From assembly GCA_003447595.1 (NCBI GenBank), contig DLYT01000074.1, positions 1 through 12,058 on the forward strand: a stretch of DNA of 12,058 nucleotides, given 5' to 3'. The translations under genes and the position numbers were made by a program. The notes under the pieces are model-generated. The model saw nothing but the letters and a program-made list of their open reading frames with translations, did no database searches and was not told the DNA's origin. The stretch comes from Porphyromonadaceae bacterium (GTDB lineage Bacteria > Bacteroidota > Bacteroidia > Bacteroidales > CAMTPD01). Below, one piece after another: positions 1-7,682 of this stretch (its first letter is position 1; each line of letters starts with the position of its first letter).

Positions 1-58
1 TCAGTTCATTCACGAAAGATGTTTTAAGTTGTAAAGCACCATCCTTTATTGATATCAT
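1..58 (-). CDS. Possible 5' end of a leftward gene, cut by the window edge
   Basis: On the minus strand an ATG at 58 opens a frame that stays open to the window edge and encodes 19 residues beginning MISIKDGALQLK. The upstream in-frame stop lies beyond the argB terminator, and no other ATG is available, so 58 is the natural start if the frame is real. The start sits only 6 bases after the T-tract of the argB terminator, leaving little room for a separate promoter or ribosome binding site. The T-tract plus the next G (TTTTTTTG) differs by one base from the Bacteroidota -7 box, so a nearly leaderless transcript is conceivable. There is too little protein to assign a product. Confidence 0.4.
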   Translation of the reverse strand, partial: MISIKDGALQLKTSFVNEL

Positions 59-64
59 AACTGC

Positions 65-94
65 AAAAAAAGGCAGAGTAGAATCTACCCTGCC
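65..94 (-). terminator. Rho-independent terminator of argB
   Basis: Read leftward, a 10-bp stem (72-81 with 85-94, one mismatch, loop of 3) is followed directly by seven T residues (71-65). It lies 27 bases beyond the argB stop codon, which suits an intrinsic terminator for argB. Confidence 0.85.
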
Positions 95-120
95 TAGATA
101 TATCTAATATTACTACAGAA

Positions 121-891
121 TTACTTTGTAATAGTTGTCCCTTTTCCCGGTTCTAGAGCATCCGCTTTTGTGATTACAACAGAGCCAACACCTGCTTCAA
201 TAGCATCAAATGCATTTTCCAGCTTAGGAATCATTCCGCCTTGAATCACACCAGACGCAACTAAATCTTTAAACTCAGTATTATTAATATGCGGAATAAC
301 GCTATCATCATCGTGTTCATTTTGCAATACACCAGCCTTCTCAAAACAATACATCAGCGTAACATAAAAATGTTTAGACAAAGCCTTAGCCGCTGAAGCA
401 GCAATTGTATCCGCATTTGTGTTTAGCATGTTTCCTTCGCCATCATGAGTAAGCGGAGCCAATACAGGAACGACACCTTGCTGAATCAATGAAGCCAGAA
501 TTTCAGAGTTTACCTCTTTCACATCACCCACAAATCCATAGTCAATATCCTTTACCGGACGTTTCTCTGAGCGGATAATATTCATGTCGGCACCAGTCAG
601 TCCAAGAGCATTTACCCCACAAGCTTGCAGTCCGGCAACAATATGCTTATTTACTAAACCACCGTATACCATCGTAACCACATCCAATGTAGCTTTGTCG
701 GTGATGCGTCGGCCGTCCACCATTTTGCTTTCGATTCCCAGTTGCGTTGCAATCTTTGTAGCAGATCTACCACCACCATGCACCAGTACCTTATGGCCTT
801 CTAATTTTGAGAAATCTTCCAATAACTGCTTTAGTGTAGCAGGTTCTTCAACGATTTTCCCGCCAACCTTAATAACCGTAAGTTTATTCAT
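121..891 (-). CDS. argB: Acetylglutamate kinase (or N-succinylglutamate kinase), ArgB
   Basis: This 256-residue amino acid kinase phosphorylates the gamma-carboxyl of N-acylated glutamate with ATP, the second step of arginine biosynthesis in the cytoplasm. Family signatures are visible: the N-terminal lysine and glycines (K8, G10-G11), HGGG at 38-41, VDGRRITD at 58-65 for substrate binding, the NAD motif at 159-161, and GGMIPKL at 218-224. The length is typical. The protein begins directly at the first beta strand and lacks the N-terminal helix found in arginine-inhibited hexameric forms, so feedback inhibition by arginine is unlikely (inference). Some Bacteroidota use succinylated rather than acetylated intermediates in this pathway; the sequence alone does not show which is used here. 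The gene stands alone, without other arg genes nearby, and carries its own terminator. I found no clear TAnnTTTG promoter between it and the mnmA terminator. Confidence 0.95.
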   Translation of the reverse strand: MNKLTVIKVGGKIVEEPATLKQLLEDFSKLEGHKVLVHGGGRSATKIATQLGIESKMVDGRRITDKATLDVVTMVYGGLVNKHIVAGLQACGVNALGLTGADMNIIRSEKRPVKDIDYGFVGDVKEVNSEILASLIQQGVVPVLAPLTHDGEGNMLNTNADTIAASAAKALSKHFYVTLMYCFEKAGVLQNEHDDDSVIPHINNTEFKDLVASGVIQGGMIPKLENAFDAIEAGVGSVVITKADALEPGKGTTITK

Positions 892-1043
892 CTTTCAATA
901 TTCTTTTTTACTGATTAGTCTATCTCATTATAGTTGTAAATATACAGCAAATCACAAGTTCGAAAGAAAGACAACCCGAGCAAAATCAATACCCCTTTAA
1001 AATACTTGCATATTGAAACATCCCTTGAATGAATATACAACAT

Positions 1044-1075
1044 AAAAAAAGGGATCAGGCGTATGCCCAATCCCT
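1044..1075 (-). terminator. Rho-independent terminator of mnmA
   Basis: Read leftward, a 10-bp stem including two G-U pairs (1074-1065 with 1060-1051, loop of 4) is followed by a break into seven T residues (1050-1044). It starts about 24 bases after the mnmA stop and should separate mnmA transcription from argB. Confidence 0.85.
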
Positions 1076-1098
1076 CGCTCATATATAGCTTTTAAATC

Positions 1099-2175
1099 TT
1101 ACTTAGTTTCGTCGATAATCATACCGCTACCGTGGCAGATCTTACAATCCTTGTCATAGATCACACCAAACTGACCAGCCGCAATCCCTTGTATCTTATC
1201 TTCAGATTCGATACGGTAGATGTCATTGATCTTTTTAAGTTTGCCGAACGTAAAGTCAGGCGTGTGGCGAATCTTAAAAGCAATCTCCTTTTCACCTTCG
1301 AAGTTACCCCATGGATCTTCTGTGATAAAGTTGAAGCCCTGCAAGTTTACAACCTTACCGTATTGCGTCTCCGGATCATAACCATTCGACACGTACACGA
1401 TATTCTGTTCGATATCTTTTTTGATCACAAACCAAGGTCCGCAGCTAAGACCAAGACCTTTGCGTTGGCCGATGGTATGGAACCAGTAACCCTTGTGCTG
1501 TCCTACCACTTTACCCGTTTCAAGTTCTACGATCTTCCCTGGTTTTTCACCAAGATAACGTTTGATGAAATCGTTGTAATTGATTTTACCTAGGAAACAA
1601 ATCCCTTGGCTATCCTTACGTTTTGCACTAGGCAAGTTTTGAGCGGCAGCGATATCACGCACTTCACTCTTTTGCAGATGACCAATTGGGAACATCAGCT
1701 TCGAAACCTGCATGTAATCAACCTGGCCTAGGAAGTAAGTTTGATCTTTCACGTGATCGGCAGCCGTTGATAAAAAGATCTTATCGTCACGTTCGGTCGT
1801 GGTTGCATAGTGTCCTGTTGCGATCTTATCGAAAAGATGGCCCCACTTTTGTTCAAAGCAACCAAACTTAATCATTTTGTTGCACATGATATCCGGGTTT
1901 GGCGTTAGTCCGCGGCGCACACCTTCGATGGTATAACTCACCACATTTTCCCAATACTCATCATGTAGCGACACGATCTCCATTTTACAGCCGTACTTAC
2001 GTGCGATGTAAGATGTAATTTCTATATCCTCCTCGGCCGGACAGTCGATATAACCATCTTTGTCTTCCATACCGATTCTGATGTAAAAGATTGTGGGATC
2101 ATAGCCCGCTTCTTTCAATTGATGTACAACAACCGAGCTGTCTACACCACCTGAAACCAATGCAGCAATTTTCAT
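1099..2175 (-). CDS. mnmA: tRNA-specific 2-thiouridylase MnmA
   Basis: This 358-residue cytoplasmic enzyme activates the wobble uridine (U34) of tRNA-Lys, -Glu and -Gln with ATP and replaces its 2-oxygen with sulfur, supporting accurate reading of A/G-ending codons. The ATP pyrophosphatase loop SGGVDSS is at residues 8-14. The two catalytic cysteines are C98, in the NPDIMCN motif, and C193, in DSQGICFLG; both are present, so the protein should be active. The middle tRNA-binding part and C-terminal beta-barrel follow, ending in a CxxC-like CKICHG stretch. Length is normal. The start at 2175 places the PP-loop at the usual distance from the N-terminus. It is divergent from the dipeptidyl-peptidase III gene and has its own -7 box (2303-2310) and terminator. 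Bacteroidota often carry several MnmA paralogues, and which one this is cannot be told here. Confidence 0.95.
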   Translation of the reverse strand: MKIAALVSGGVDSSVVVHQLKEAGYDPTIFYIRIGMEDKDGYIDCPAEEDIEITSYIARKYGCKMEIVSLHDEYWENVVSYTIEGVRRGLTPNPDIMCNKMIKFGCFEQKWGHLFDKIATGHYATTTERDDKIFLSTAADHVKDQTYFLGQVDYMQVSKLMFPIGHLQKSEVRDIAAAQNLPSAKRKDSQGICFLGKINYNDFIKRYLGEKPGKIVELETGKVVGQHKGYWFHTIGQRKGLGLSCGPWFVIKKDIEQNIVYVSNGYDPETQYGKVVNLQGFNFITEDPWGNFEGEKEIAFKIRHTPDFTFGKLKKINDIYRIESEDKIQGIAAGQFGVIYDKDCKICHGSGMIIDETK

Positions 2176-2302
2176 ATAATGTGTCTGATAAACTATTTTA
2201 TATTGATATTAAGAAGAAGTAGAAGCAAGCAACCGATAACCGCTTTACGTTCAGTGAAAAAATACGATTTTATTGATTTGTTTACGCTTACAACCTCATA
2301 TG

Positions 2303-2310
2303 CAAAGTTA
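2303..2310 (-). promoter_or_regulatory. Bacteroidota -7 promoter box for mnmA
   Basis: TAACTTTG on the minus strand matches the TAnnTTTG consensus exactly. It predicts transcription starting near 2297 and a leader of about 120 bases before the mnmA ATG. No good TTTG -33 box is present at the expected spacing; TTTC near 2325-2330 is the closest. Confidence 0.55.
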
Positions 2311-2352
2311 CGAATTAATTATGTGAAATGCCTGTAACATAGAATAAATAGT

Positions 2353-2360
2353 TAACTTTG
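2353..2360 (+). promoter_or_regulatory. Bacteroidota -7 promoter box for the dipeptidyl-peptidase III gene
   Basis: TAACTTTG matches TAnnTTTG exactly and lies 30 bases before the ATG at 2391, giving a short leader. The -33 region lacks a clear TTTG. With the minus-strand copy at 2303-2310 it forms a back-to-back promoter pair 42 bases apart. Confidence 0.6.
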
Positions 2361-2390
2361 TAAGGCGAAGAATAGATTAATATTTTATTT

Positions 2391-4445
2391 ATGAAGAAAG
2401 AGATAGTTGCGCTTATGGCAGCAGTTGCGATGTCTTCCTGCTCTTCAAACAACTCGAAGCAGGAGTCTACTACTAACGATAACTTTAATTACATTGTAGA
2501 TCGTTTTGCGGATGCAGAAGTATTGAGATACAAAGTTCCGGCTTTCGAAAACCTAACACTTCAACAGAAGCAATTGGTGTATCATTTGTCGGAAGCTTCA
2601 CTATGGGGACGTGATATTTTGTTTGATCAAAACAACCGTTACAACCTAGCAGTGCGTCGTACACTTGAAAACATCTATGCAAACTACACTGGTGACAAGA
2701 ACTCGGCAGATTACAAAAATCTAGAAAGCTATCTAAAACGTATTTGGTTCTCAAACGGTATTCACCACCACTACGGCGAAGACAAATTCAAGCCTGAATT
2801 CTCACAAGCATTTTTCGTTGAAGCAGTAAAAAGTGCAGATGCATCTAAACTACCTCTTAAAGACGGACAAACTGTAGATGCATTTATCGCAGAAATAACT
2901 CCGGTCATCTTCGACGCAAACGTAATGGGCAAGCGCAGTAACCAAACCAATGGTGAAGACTTGATCCTTACATCGGCAAACAACTATTACGGCGACAATC
3001 TTACACAAGAAGAAGTAGAAGCATTCTATGCCTCTATGAAAGACGCAAAAGACAATACTCCGGTTTCGCACGGACTAAACAGTCGTGTGGTAAAAGAAAA
3101 CGGCAAGGTTGTTGAAAAAGTATGGAAAGTAGGCGGTCTGTATACACAAGCTTTGGAAAAAGTAGTAGCAGAACTAGAGCTAGCCAAACAATACGCAGAA
3201 AACGATCAGCAAAAAGCAGTAATTGAAGCGTTGATCGCATATTATAATACAGGCGACTTGAAGCAATTCGACGCTTACGCTATTTTGTGGGTAAACGATA
3301 CCAATTCGGCCGTTGACTTTGTAAACGGATTTACCGAAACTTATGGTGATCCACTAGGAATGAAAGCTAGTTGGGAAGCAGTTGTAAACTTCAGAAATGA
3401 CGAAGCAACGAAGCGTACACAACTAATCAGCGACAATGCGCAATGGTTTGAAGACCGTTCTCCTGTTGCGAAACAATTCAAAAAAGAAGAAGTAAAAGGA
3501 GTAACAGCGAAAGTTATTACCGTAGCGATGTTGGGAGGCGATTGCTATCCGACAACACCAATCGGTATCAATCTTCCAAACTCAAACTGGATTCGTCGCG
3601 ATCACGGTTCTAAATCGGTAACGATCGAGAACATCACAGAAGCATACGACAAAGCATCGCAAGGCAATGGCTTTGGAGAAGAATTTGTTTGGAGCGATAC
3701 AGAACGTGAATTGTTGAAAAACTACGGATTCCTAACAGACAACCTACACACCGACTTGCACGAATGTCTTGGTCACGGTTCAGGTAAGTTGCTTCCGGGA
3801 GTAGACCCAGACGCGCTACGTGCCTACGGTGCTCCGATCGAAGAAGCTCGTGCCGACCTTTACGGTTTGTACTTTATGGCAGATGCGAAAACGGTAGAGT
3901 TAGGACTTCTTCCAGATCAAGAAGCTTACAAAGCACAATACTACAAATACCTGATGAACGGTTTGCTTACACAACTAGTACGCATCGAACCTGGTAAAAA
4001 CGTAGAGCAAGCACACATGCGTTGTCGTTATCTAATCTCAAATTGGGTATTGCAAAACGGACAAGCAGAGAACGTGGTTGAGTTGAAACAAAAAGACGGA
4101 AAAACATTCGTTGTTGTAAACGACTACGAAAAACTACGCAACTTGTTTGGTCAGTTGTTGAGCGAAATCCAACGCATCAAGTCGGAAGGAGATTTCAATG
4201 CCGCACAAAACATGATCGAAACGTATGCAGTGAAAGTAGACCCGGCAAGACACAACGAAATCCTTGCTCGTTACAAAAGCTTGAACCTTGCACCATACCG
4301 CGGATTTGTAAATCCGGTAATGGAAGAAGTAAAGAACGCAAACGGCGAAGTTGTTGATATCAAAGTATCGTACGATGAAGACTACGCAACACAAATGATG
4401 CGTTACTCATCAGTGTACTCTCCACTTCCTACCTACAACGATTAA
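2391..4445 (+). CDS. Dipeptidyl-peptidase III, lipoprotein (peptidase family M49)
   Basis: This 684-residue zinc peptidase should remove dipeptides from the N-terminus of short peptides. The M49 zinc site is complete: HECLGH at 457-462 (zinc ligands H457 and H462, catalytic E458) and EEARAD at 484-489 supplying the third ligand. The cysteine inside the motif matches the HECLGH form known from Bacteroides DPP III. The N-terminus has a short basic segment, a hydrophobic stretch and a lipobox ending at C17, so the protein is probably a lipoprotein, unlike the cytosolic eukaryotic enzymes. No acidic run follows C17, so I would place it facing the periplasm rather than at the cell surface (inference). 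A role in using imported peptides would fit. It is a single-gene unit, with its own -7 box and a strong terminator after the stop. Confidence 0.93.
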   Translation: MKKEIVALMAAVAMSSCSSNNSKQESTTNDNFNYIVDRFADAEVLRYKVPAFENLTLQQKQLVYHLSEASLWGRDILFDQNNRYNLAVRRTLENIYANYTGDKNSADYKNLESYLKRIWFSNGIHHHYGEDKFKPEFSQAFFVEAVKSADASKLPLKDGQTVDAFIAEITPVIFDANVMGKRSNQTNGEDLILTSANNYYGDNLTQEEVEAFYASMKDAKDNTPVSHGLNSRVVKENGKVVEKVWKVGGLYTQALEKVVAELELAKQYAENDQQKAVIEALIAYYNTGDLKQFDAYAILWVNDTNSAVDFVNGFTETYGDPLGMKASWEAVVNFRNDEATKRTQLISDNAQWFEDRSPVAKQFKKEEVKGVTAKVITVAMLGGDCYPTTPIGINLPNSNWIRRDHGSKSVTIENITEAYDKASQGNGFGEEFVWSDTERELLKNYGFLTDNLHTDLHECLGHGSGKLLPGVDPDALRAYGAPIEEARADLYGLYFMADAKTVELGLLPDQEAYKAQYYKYLMNGLLTQLVRIEPGKNVEQAHMRCRYLISNWVLQNGQAENVVELKQKDGKTFVVVNDYEKLRNLFGQLLSEIQRIKSEGDFNAAQNMIETYAVKVDPARHNEILARYKSLNLAPYRGFVNPVMEEVKNANGEVVDIKVSYDEDYATQMMRYSSVYSPLPTYND

Positions 4446-4517
4446 GAATCGACGCAGATCGAATACCTATTTGCACACATGATACAAGGAAGGCTTCATG
4501 CTTCCTCAATGAAAAAC

Positions 4518-4562
4518 ATCTCCCGGATGCAGTACACCTACGTATTGCTTCGGGAGATTTTT
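4518..4562 (+). terminator. Rho-independent terminator after dipeptidyl-peptidase III
   Basis: An 8-bp perfect stem (4518-4525 with 4551-4558) is extended inside by a second 6-bp stem and ends in a T-tract (4558-4562). A smaller 6-bp hairpin (4487-4492 with 4501-4506) precedes it. It lies 72 bases after the stop at 4445. Confidence 0.85.
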
Positions 4563-4595
4563 GTTGATATGCTTCATCATTGAAAGCATAAATAC

Positions 4596-4603
4596 TAGAT
4601 TTG
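4596..4603 (+). promoter_or_regulatory. Bacteroidota -7 promoter box for the AlkD-like gene
   Basis: TAGATTTG fits TAnnTTTG in all fixed positions and lies 29 bases before the ATG at 4633. A transcript from here would begin near 4610, which rules out the TTG at 4561 as start. No TTTG was seen at the -33 spacing. Confidence 0.5.
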
Positions 4604-4632
4604 CACAACACGAAATATCAAGTATTCACTTT

Positions 4633-5295
4633 ATGGACGAAATAGTAAGACAGATCAGAAAGAAGCTACGCTTGGCAATGAACGGAGTCGTATCTACCAG
4701 CATGCGAGAAAAAGGAATCGATTATAAAATCAACTTCGGCGTATCCTTGCCACGTCTCAAAACCATGGCAACAGAGTTTACACCATCGGCAGAGTTAGCA
4801 TCGCGATTGTGGAAAGAGAATGTGCGTGAGCTAAAGATATTGGCAACCCTTCTATATCCCGCATCCGAATTTACAGCCGAGCAGGCCGACGAATGGGTAC
4901 GACAAATCAACAACACCGAGTTGGTAGAGCAATTCTGCATGAACTTGATGCAAAACACAACCTTTGCAAAAGAAGTCGCACTACGCTGGATCGATGCCTC
5001 GGAAGAGTTTGTCAAGTTGGCCGGATTTATTCTACTTACCCGCTTGTTTATGCTCAAGCAAGACATCGATGAAGTATCCGCTTTGCACATACTAAAAGCC
5101 TCGGACCGAGAGTTTGAGCAAGCACCTTCACGTCTGGCATTGGCCGCATTAAACACACTCAAACGTATGGGGCGTGTATCGGGGCAGAATGCATCCGACA
5201 TTCTTTTCTTTTTTAAACAAAAAGAGACAGAAACAAATCAAATTAAGCATGAAATAGTTGAAGATCTAAAATTTGAGTTCGAATATTATCGATAA
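4633..5295 (+). CDS. DNA alkylation repair (AlkD-like HEAT-repeat) family protein
   Basis: This 220-residue, mostly helical protein resembles the AlkD/AlkC-like DNA alkylation repair family, whose best-known members excise positively charged alkylated purines using a curved stack of HEAT-like repeats. Family-like features are the FGVSLPRLK segment (35-43), the LW...RELKILATLL helix pair (59-74) and WVRQI (89-93) followed by further amphipathic helices to about residue 185; the C-terminus (195-220) is charged. In my hand alignment with Bacillus AlkD, the region of the catalytic Trp and Asp reads ELVEQFCMN (96-104) and has neither residue, so classical glycosylase activity is doubtful. It could be a DNA-structure-binding relative. 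I chose the ATG at 4633 because the -7 box lies just upstream and the longer TTG form overlaps the terminator. It is monocistronic, without a visible hairpin terminator before the purA promoter. Confidence 0.75.
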   Translation: MDEIVRQIRKKLRLAMNGVVSTSMREKGIDYKINFGVSLPRLKTMATEFTPSAELASRLWKENVRELKILATLLYPASEFTAEQADEWVRQINNTELVEQFCMNLMQNTTFAKEVALRWIDASEEFVKLAGFILLTRLFMLKQDIDEVSALHILKASDREFEQAPSRLALAALNTLKRMGRVSGQNASDILFFFKQKETETNQIKHEIVEDLKFEFEYYR

Positions 5296-5297
5296 CT

Positions 5298-5328
5298 TTT
5301 GTCGTTAATAATAAATGAGCTAACTTTG
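5298..5328 (+). promoter_or_regulatory. Complete Bacteroidota promoter for purA (-33 TTTG, -7 TAACTTTG)
   Basis: TTTG at 5298-5301 and TAACTTTG at 5321-5328 are separated by 19 bases, the best full match to the Bacteroidota promoter in the window. It begins immediately after the stop of the AlkD-like gene and predicts transcription from about 5335, giving a purA leader of about 150 bases. Confidence 0.75.
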
Positions 5329-5485
5329 TTCGCACTCTTCAACATAATAGTGCTATGCTTTTCGAGCAGAAAAATACGAAATAAACTAAGTATACCCGGT
5401 TCTGATGCCCGCTTTGATGCGATATTTATGCGGTATCAATCACTGCGGTTTCTTTCCGAGTTTTAATAGCCTATATATAATCAAG

Positions 5486-6757
5486 ATGAAAGTAGATGTT
5501 TTATTAGGATTACAGTGGGGTGACGAAGGCAAAGGTAAAGTTGTTGACGTACTAACTCCAAATTATGATGTAATTGCCCGTTTTCAAGGCGGACCTAACG
5601 CAGGTCATACGTTAGAGTTTAATGGTGAAAAGTACGTACTTCGTTCTATTCCTTCAGGTATCTTTCAGGGTGGTAAAGTCAATGTAATCGGAAATGGTGT
5701 TGTTCTTGATCCTTACTTGTTCAAGCTAGAAGCAGAGTCTTTGGCAGCAAGCGGACACGATATTACCAAACAACTTCTGATTTCAAAGAAAGCGCACTTA
5801 ATCCTTCCTACTCACCGTATGTTGGATGCTGCAAACGAAGCTGCTAAAGGTGAGGGTAAAATCGGTACTACAGGTAAAGGTATCGGTCCTACTTATACAG
5901 ATAAGATCAGCCGCAACGGTGTACGTGTAGGAGACATTCTACATGATTTTGATAAAAAATACGCTGCTGCAAAAGGTAAACATGAAACAATGCTACAAGC
6001 ATTGAACTTTTCATACGATATCACTGAAATCGAAGCACAATGGATGGAAGGTATCGAATACTTGAAACAATTCACGTTTATCGACAGCGAGCACGAAATC
6101 AACGGTTACCTAAAATCAGGTAAATCAATCCTTGCCGAAGGTGCACAAGGAACGATGTTGGATATCGACTTCGGATCATATCCGTTTGTAACTTCATCAA
6201 ACACTGTTTGTGCAGGCGCATGTACAGGTCTTGGTATCGCACCAAGCAAGATTGGCGAAGTATTCGGTATCTTCAAAGCATATTGTACACGTGTAGGTGC
6301 GGGTCCTTTCCCAACAGAATTGTTTGACGAAACCGGCGACGCAATGTGTACCATTGGTCACGAGTTCGGATCGGTAACAGGACGTAAACGTCGTTGCGGA
6401 TGGATCGACCTAGTTGCATTGAAATATGCAATCATGATCAACGGTGTTACACAACTTATCATGATGAAGAGCGACGTATTGGATACGTTCGAAAGCATCA
6501 AAGCATGTGTAGCTTACGAAATCGATGGTACTGTAACAGACAAGTTCCCATTCGAAATCACAGATTCATTGAAGCCTGTATACGCTGAACTTCCAGGATG
6601 GAAAACAGACATGACAAAGATGCAGAGCGAAGATGAATTCCCAGAAGAATTCAACGCTTACTTGAGCTTCCTTGAAGAAGAACTAGAAGTTCCAATCAAG
6701 ATCGTTTCAGTAGGTCCTGACAGAGAGCAAACTATTGTACGTTACGGCGAGCAATAA
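5486..6757 (+). CDS. purA: Adenylosuccinate synthetase PurA
   Basis: PurA couples GTP hydrolysis to joining IMP and aspartate, giving adenylosuccinate, the first step from IMP to AMP in the cytoplasm. The phosphate-binding signature WGDEGKGK is at 11-18, with the catalytic Asp at D13. The GGPNAGHT motif at 36-42 supplies the catalytic His (H41). The GTTGKGIGPTY segment, the VGAGPFPTE segment and the TGRKRRCGW segment are all intact. From ATG 5486 the protein is 423 residues, the usual length, and starts MKVDVLLGLQ as in relatives. An in-frame ATG at 5405 would add 27 residues that do not look like the family, so it is rejected. It has a full promoter upstream and a strong terminator downstream, so it is transcribed alone. 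The roughly 150-base leader contains a 7-bp hairpin (5414-5439) that could affect expression, but no known purine riboswitch is evident. Confidence 0.97.
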   Translation: MKVDVLLGLQWGDEGKGKVVDVLTPNYDVIARFQGGPNAGHTLEFNGEKYVLRSIPSGIFQGGKVNVIGNGVVLDPYLFKLEAESLAASGHDITKQLLISKKAHLILPTHRMLDAANEAAKGEGKIGTTGKGIGPTYTDKISRNGVRVGDILHDFDKKYAAAKGKHETMLQALNFSYDITEIEAQWMEGIEYLKQFTFIDSEHEINGYLKSGKSILAEGAQGTMLDIDFGSYPFVTSSNTVCAGACTGLGIAPSKIGEVFGIFKAYCTRVGAGPFPTELFDETGDAMCTIGHEFGSVTGRKRRCGWIDLVALKYAIMINGVTQLIMMKSDVLDTFESIKACVAYEIDGTVTDKFPFEITDSLKPVYAELPGWKTDMTKMQSEDEFPEEFNAYLSFLEEELEVPIKIVSVGPDREQTIVRYGEQ

Positions 6758-6775
6758 TCACGATACTCCAGTAAG

Positions 6776-6812
6776 AATGGCAGAAAAGGGTAACTTTTTC
6801 TGCCATTTTTTT
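6776..6812 (+). terminator. Rho-independent terminator of purA
   Basis: A stem of about 12 bp (6776-6787 with about 6796-6807), with a short loop, is followed by a T-tract running to 6812. It lies 18 bases after the purA stop and isolates purA from the metallopeptidase gene. Confidence 0.9.
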
Positions 6813-6925
6813 ATTTGGCAAACTTTTTGCAACGATCTTTATAGCAAAGAATAGATTGTGGGAAAAGAATTCTTTCTATCTTCCCCTATTCAATTTCGAA
6901 AGGATAAATCAAAAAGAAATAAACT

Positions 6926-7612
6926 ATGTCACTTTATTGGATCATTTTTATTGGAGTTGCTTTGGTGAGTTGGCTTGTGCAGTATCGTCTCAAGAAAAAG
7001 TTCGAAAAGTATTCGAAAGTACCATTGGCCTCGGGCTATACCGGAAAAGATGTTGCTGAGAAAATGCTACACGACAACGGTATCTACGATGTACAGGTAG
7101 TTCCTACCGCCGGTACACTTACCGACCATTACAATCCGGCAACCAAAACAGTAGCACTGAGCGAGCCTGTATATTATAGCAACAGTGTAGCGGCAGCAGC
7201 AGTTGCGGCGCACGAATGCGGACACGCCTTGCAACATGCCCATGCATACGCACCACTCAAGATGCGTTCGGCATTGGTACCTATTGTAAGCTTCTCTTCA
7301 AACATTGTATCGTGGGTATTATTGGGCGGAATGCTGATGATACACTCATTCCCGCAACTACTTTTGTTCGGAATCATCCTGTTTGCGATGACTACGTTGT
7401 TTAGCTTCATTACCCTTCCGGTAGAGATCAACGCAAGTAGCAGAGCACTCGCATGGCTCAATCGTTCGGGCATAACCAACTCTTACAATCACGATATGGC
7501 CGCAGACGCACTACGTTCGGCAGCCTATACCTACGTCGTTGCAGCGTTGGGATCACTAGCTACCCTATTATATTATGTGTGGATATTTATGGGAGCAAGA
7601 GGCCGCGATTAA
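6926..7612 (+). CDS. Membrane zinc metallopeptidase, YugP-like family
   Basis: This 228-residue protein matches the YugP-like (Zn_peptidase_2) family of integral-membrane zinc peptidases, whose substrates are largely unknown. The zinc motif HECGH is at 96-100 (ligands H96 and H100, catalytic E97). LPVEINASSRA (164-174) supplies E167, the likely third ligand. Hydrophobic segments at about 3-19, 117-137, 143-165 and 199-222 predict membrane helices around a soluble part that carries the active site. The ATG at 6926 is preceded by an A-rich stretch and gives the standard N-terminal helix. It has its own terminator 42 bases downstream. Possible promoter parts upstream are TTTG at 6826-6829 and an imperfect TAGATTGT at 6852-6859, spaced 22 bases apart, which I do not trust enough to annotate. 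Protein quality control in the membrane is a reasonable guess only. Confidence 0.88.
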   Translation: MSLYWIIFIGVALVSWLVQYRLKKKFEKYSKVPLASGYTGKDVAEKMLHDNGIYDVQVVPTAGTLTDHYNPATKTVALSEPVYYSNSVAAAAVAAHECGHALQHAHAYAPLKMRSALVPIVSFSSNIVSWVLLGGMLMIHSFPQLLLFGIILFAMTTLFSFITLPVEINASSRALAWLNRSGITNSYNHDMAADALRSAAYTYVVAALGSLATLLYYVWIFMGARGRD

Positions 7613-7653
7613 AACAAACGTCTTATCAGGTAATTGAAAATAACACTCCATAG

Positions 7654-7682
7654 AGGGAATATCGAAAGGTATTCCCTTTTTT
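7654..7682 (+). terminator. Rho-independent terminator of the zinc metallopeptidase gene
   Basis: A 10-bp stem (7654-7663 with 7668-7677, one G-U pair) closed by a GAAA tetraloop (7664-7667 with its closing pair) runs into a T-tract at 7677-7682. It is a textbook intrinsic terminator. Confidence 0.92.

Noticed and set aside
584..1000. 138-codon plus-strand frame over the start of argB
   Set aside because: It lies mostly antisense to argB, has no recognisable domain, and its Ser/Pro/Thr-rich composition is what the complement of the coding strand gives.
892..1043. Promoter for argB
   Set aside because: On the minus strand only partial matches such as TATATTTA and an isolated TATAAT occur, none with a suitable upstream box, so I did not annotate one.
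4561..4632. TTG start for the AlkD-like protein 24 codons upstream
   Set aside because: It lies within the preceding terminator and upstream of the -7 box at 4596-4603, so it would not be on the expected mRNA.
4722..5201. 159-codon minus-strand frame inside the AlkD-like gene
   Set aside because: It is entirely antisense to a gene with clear family features, and its Ser/Arg/Ala-rich protein shows no motif.
5405..5485. 27-residue N-terminal extension of PurA from an upstream ATG
   Set aside because: The conserved family start MKVDVLLGLQ begins at 5486 and the extension does not resemble any PurA; the region is better read as leader RNA.
5329..5485. Purine riboswitch upstream of purA
   Set aside because: I could not find the three-way-junction core or its conserved loop sequences; only a modest hairpin is present.
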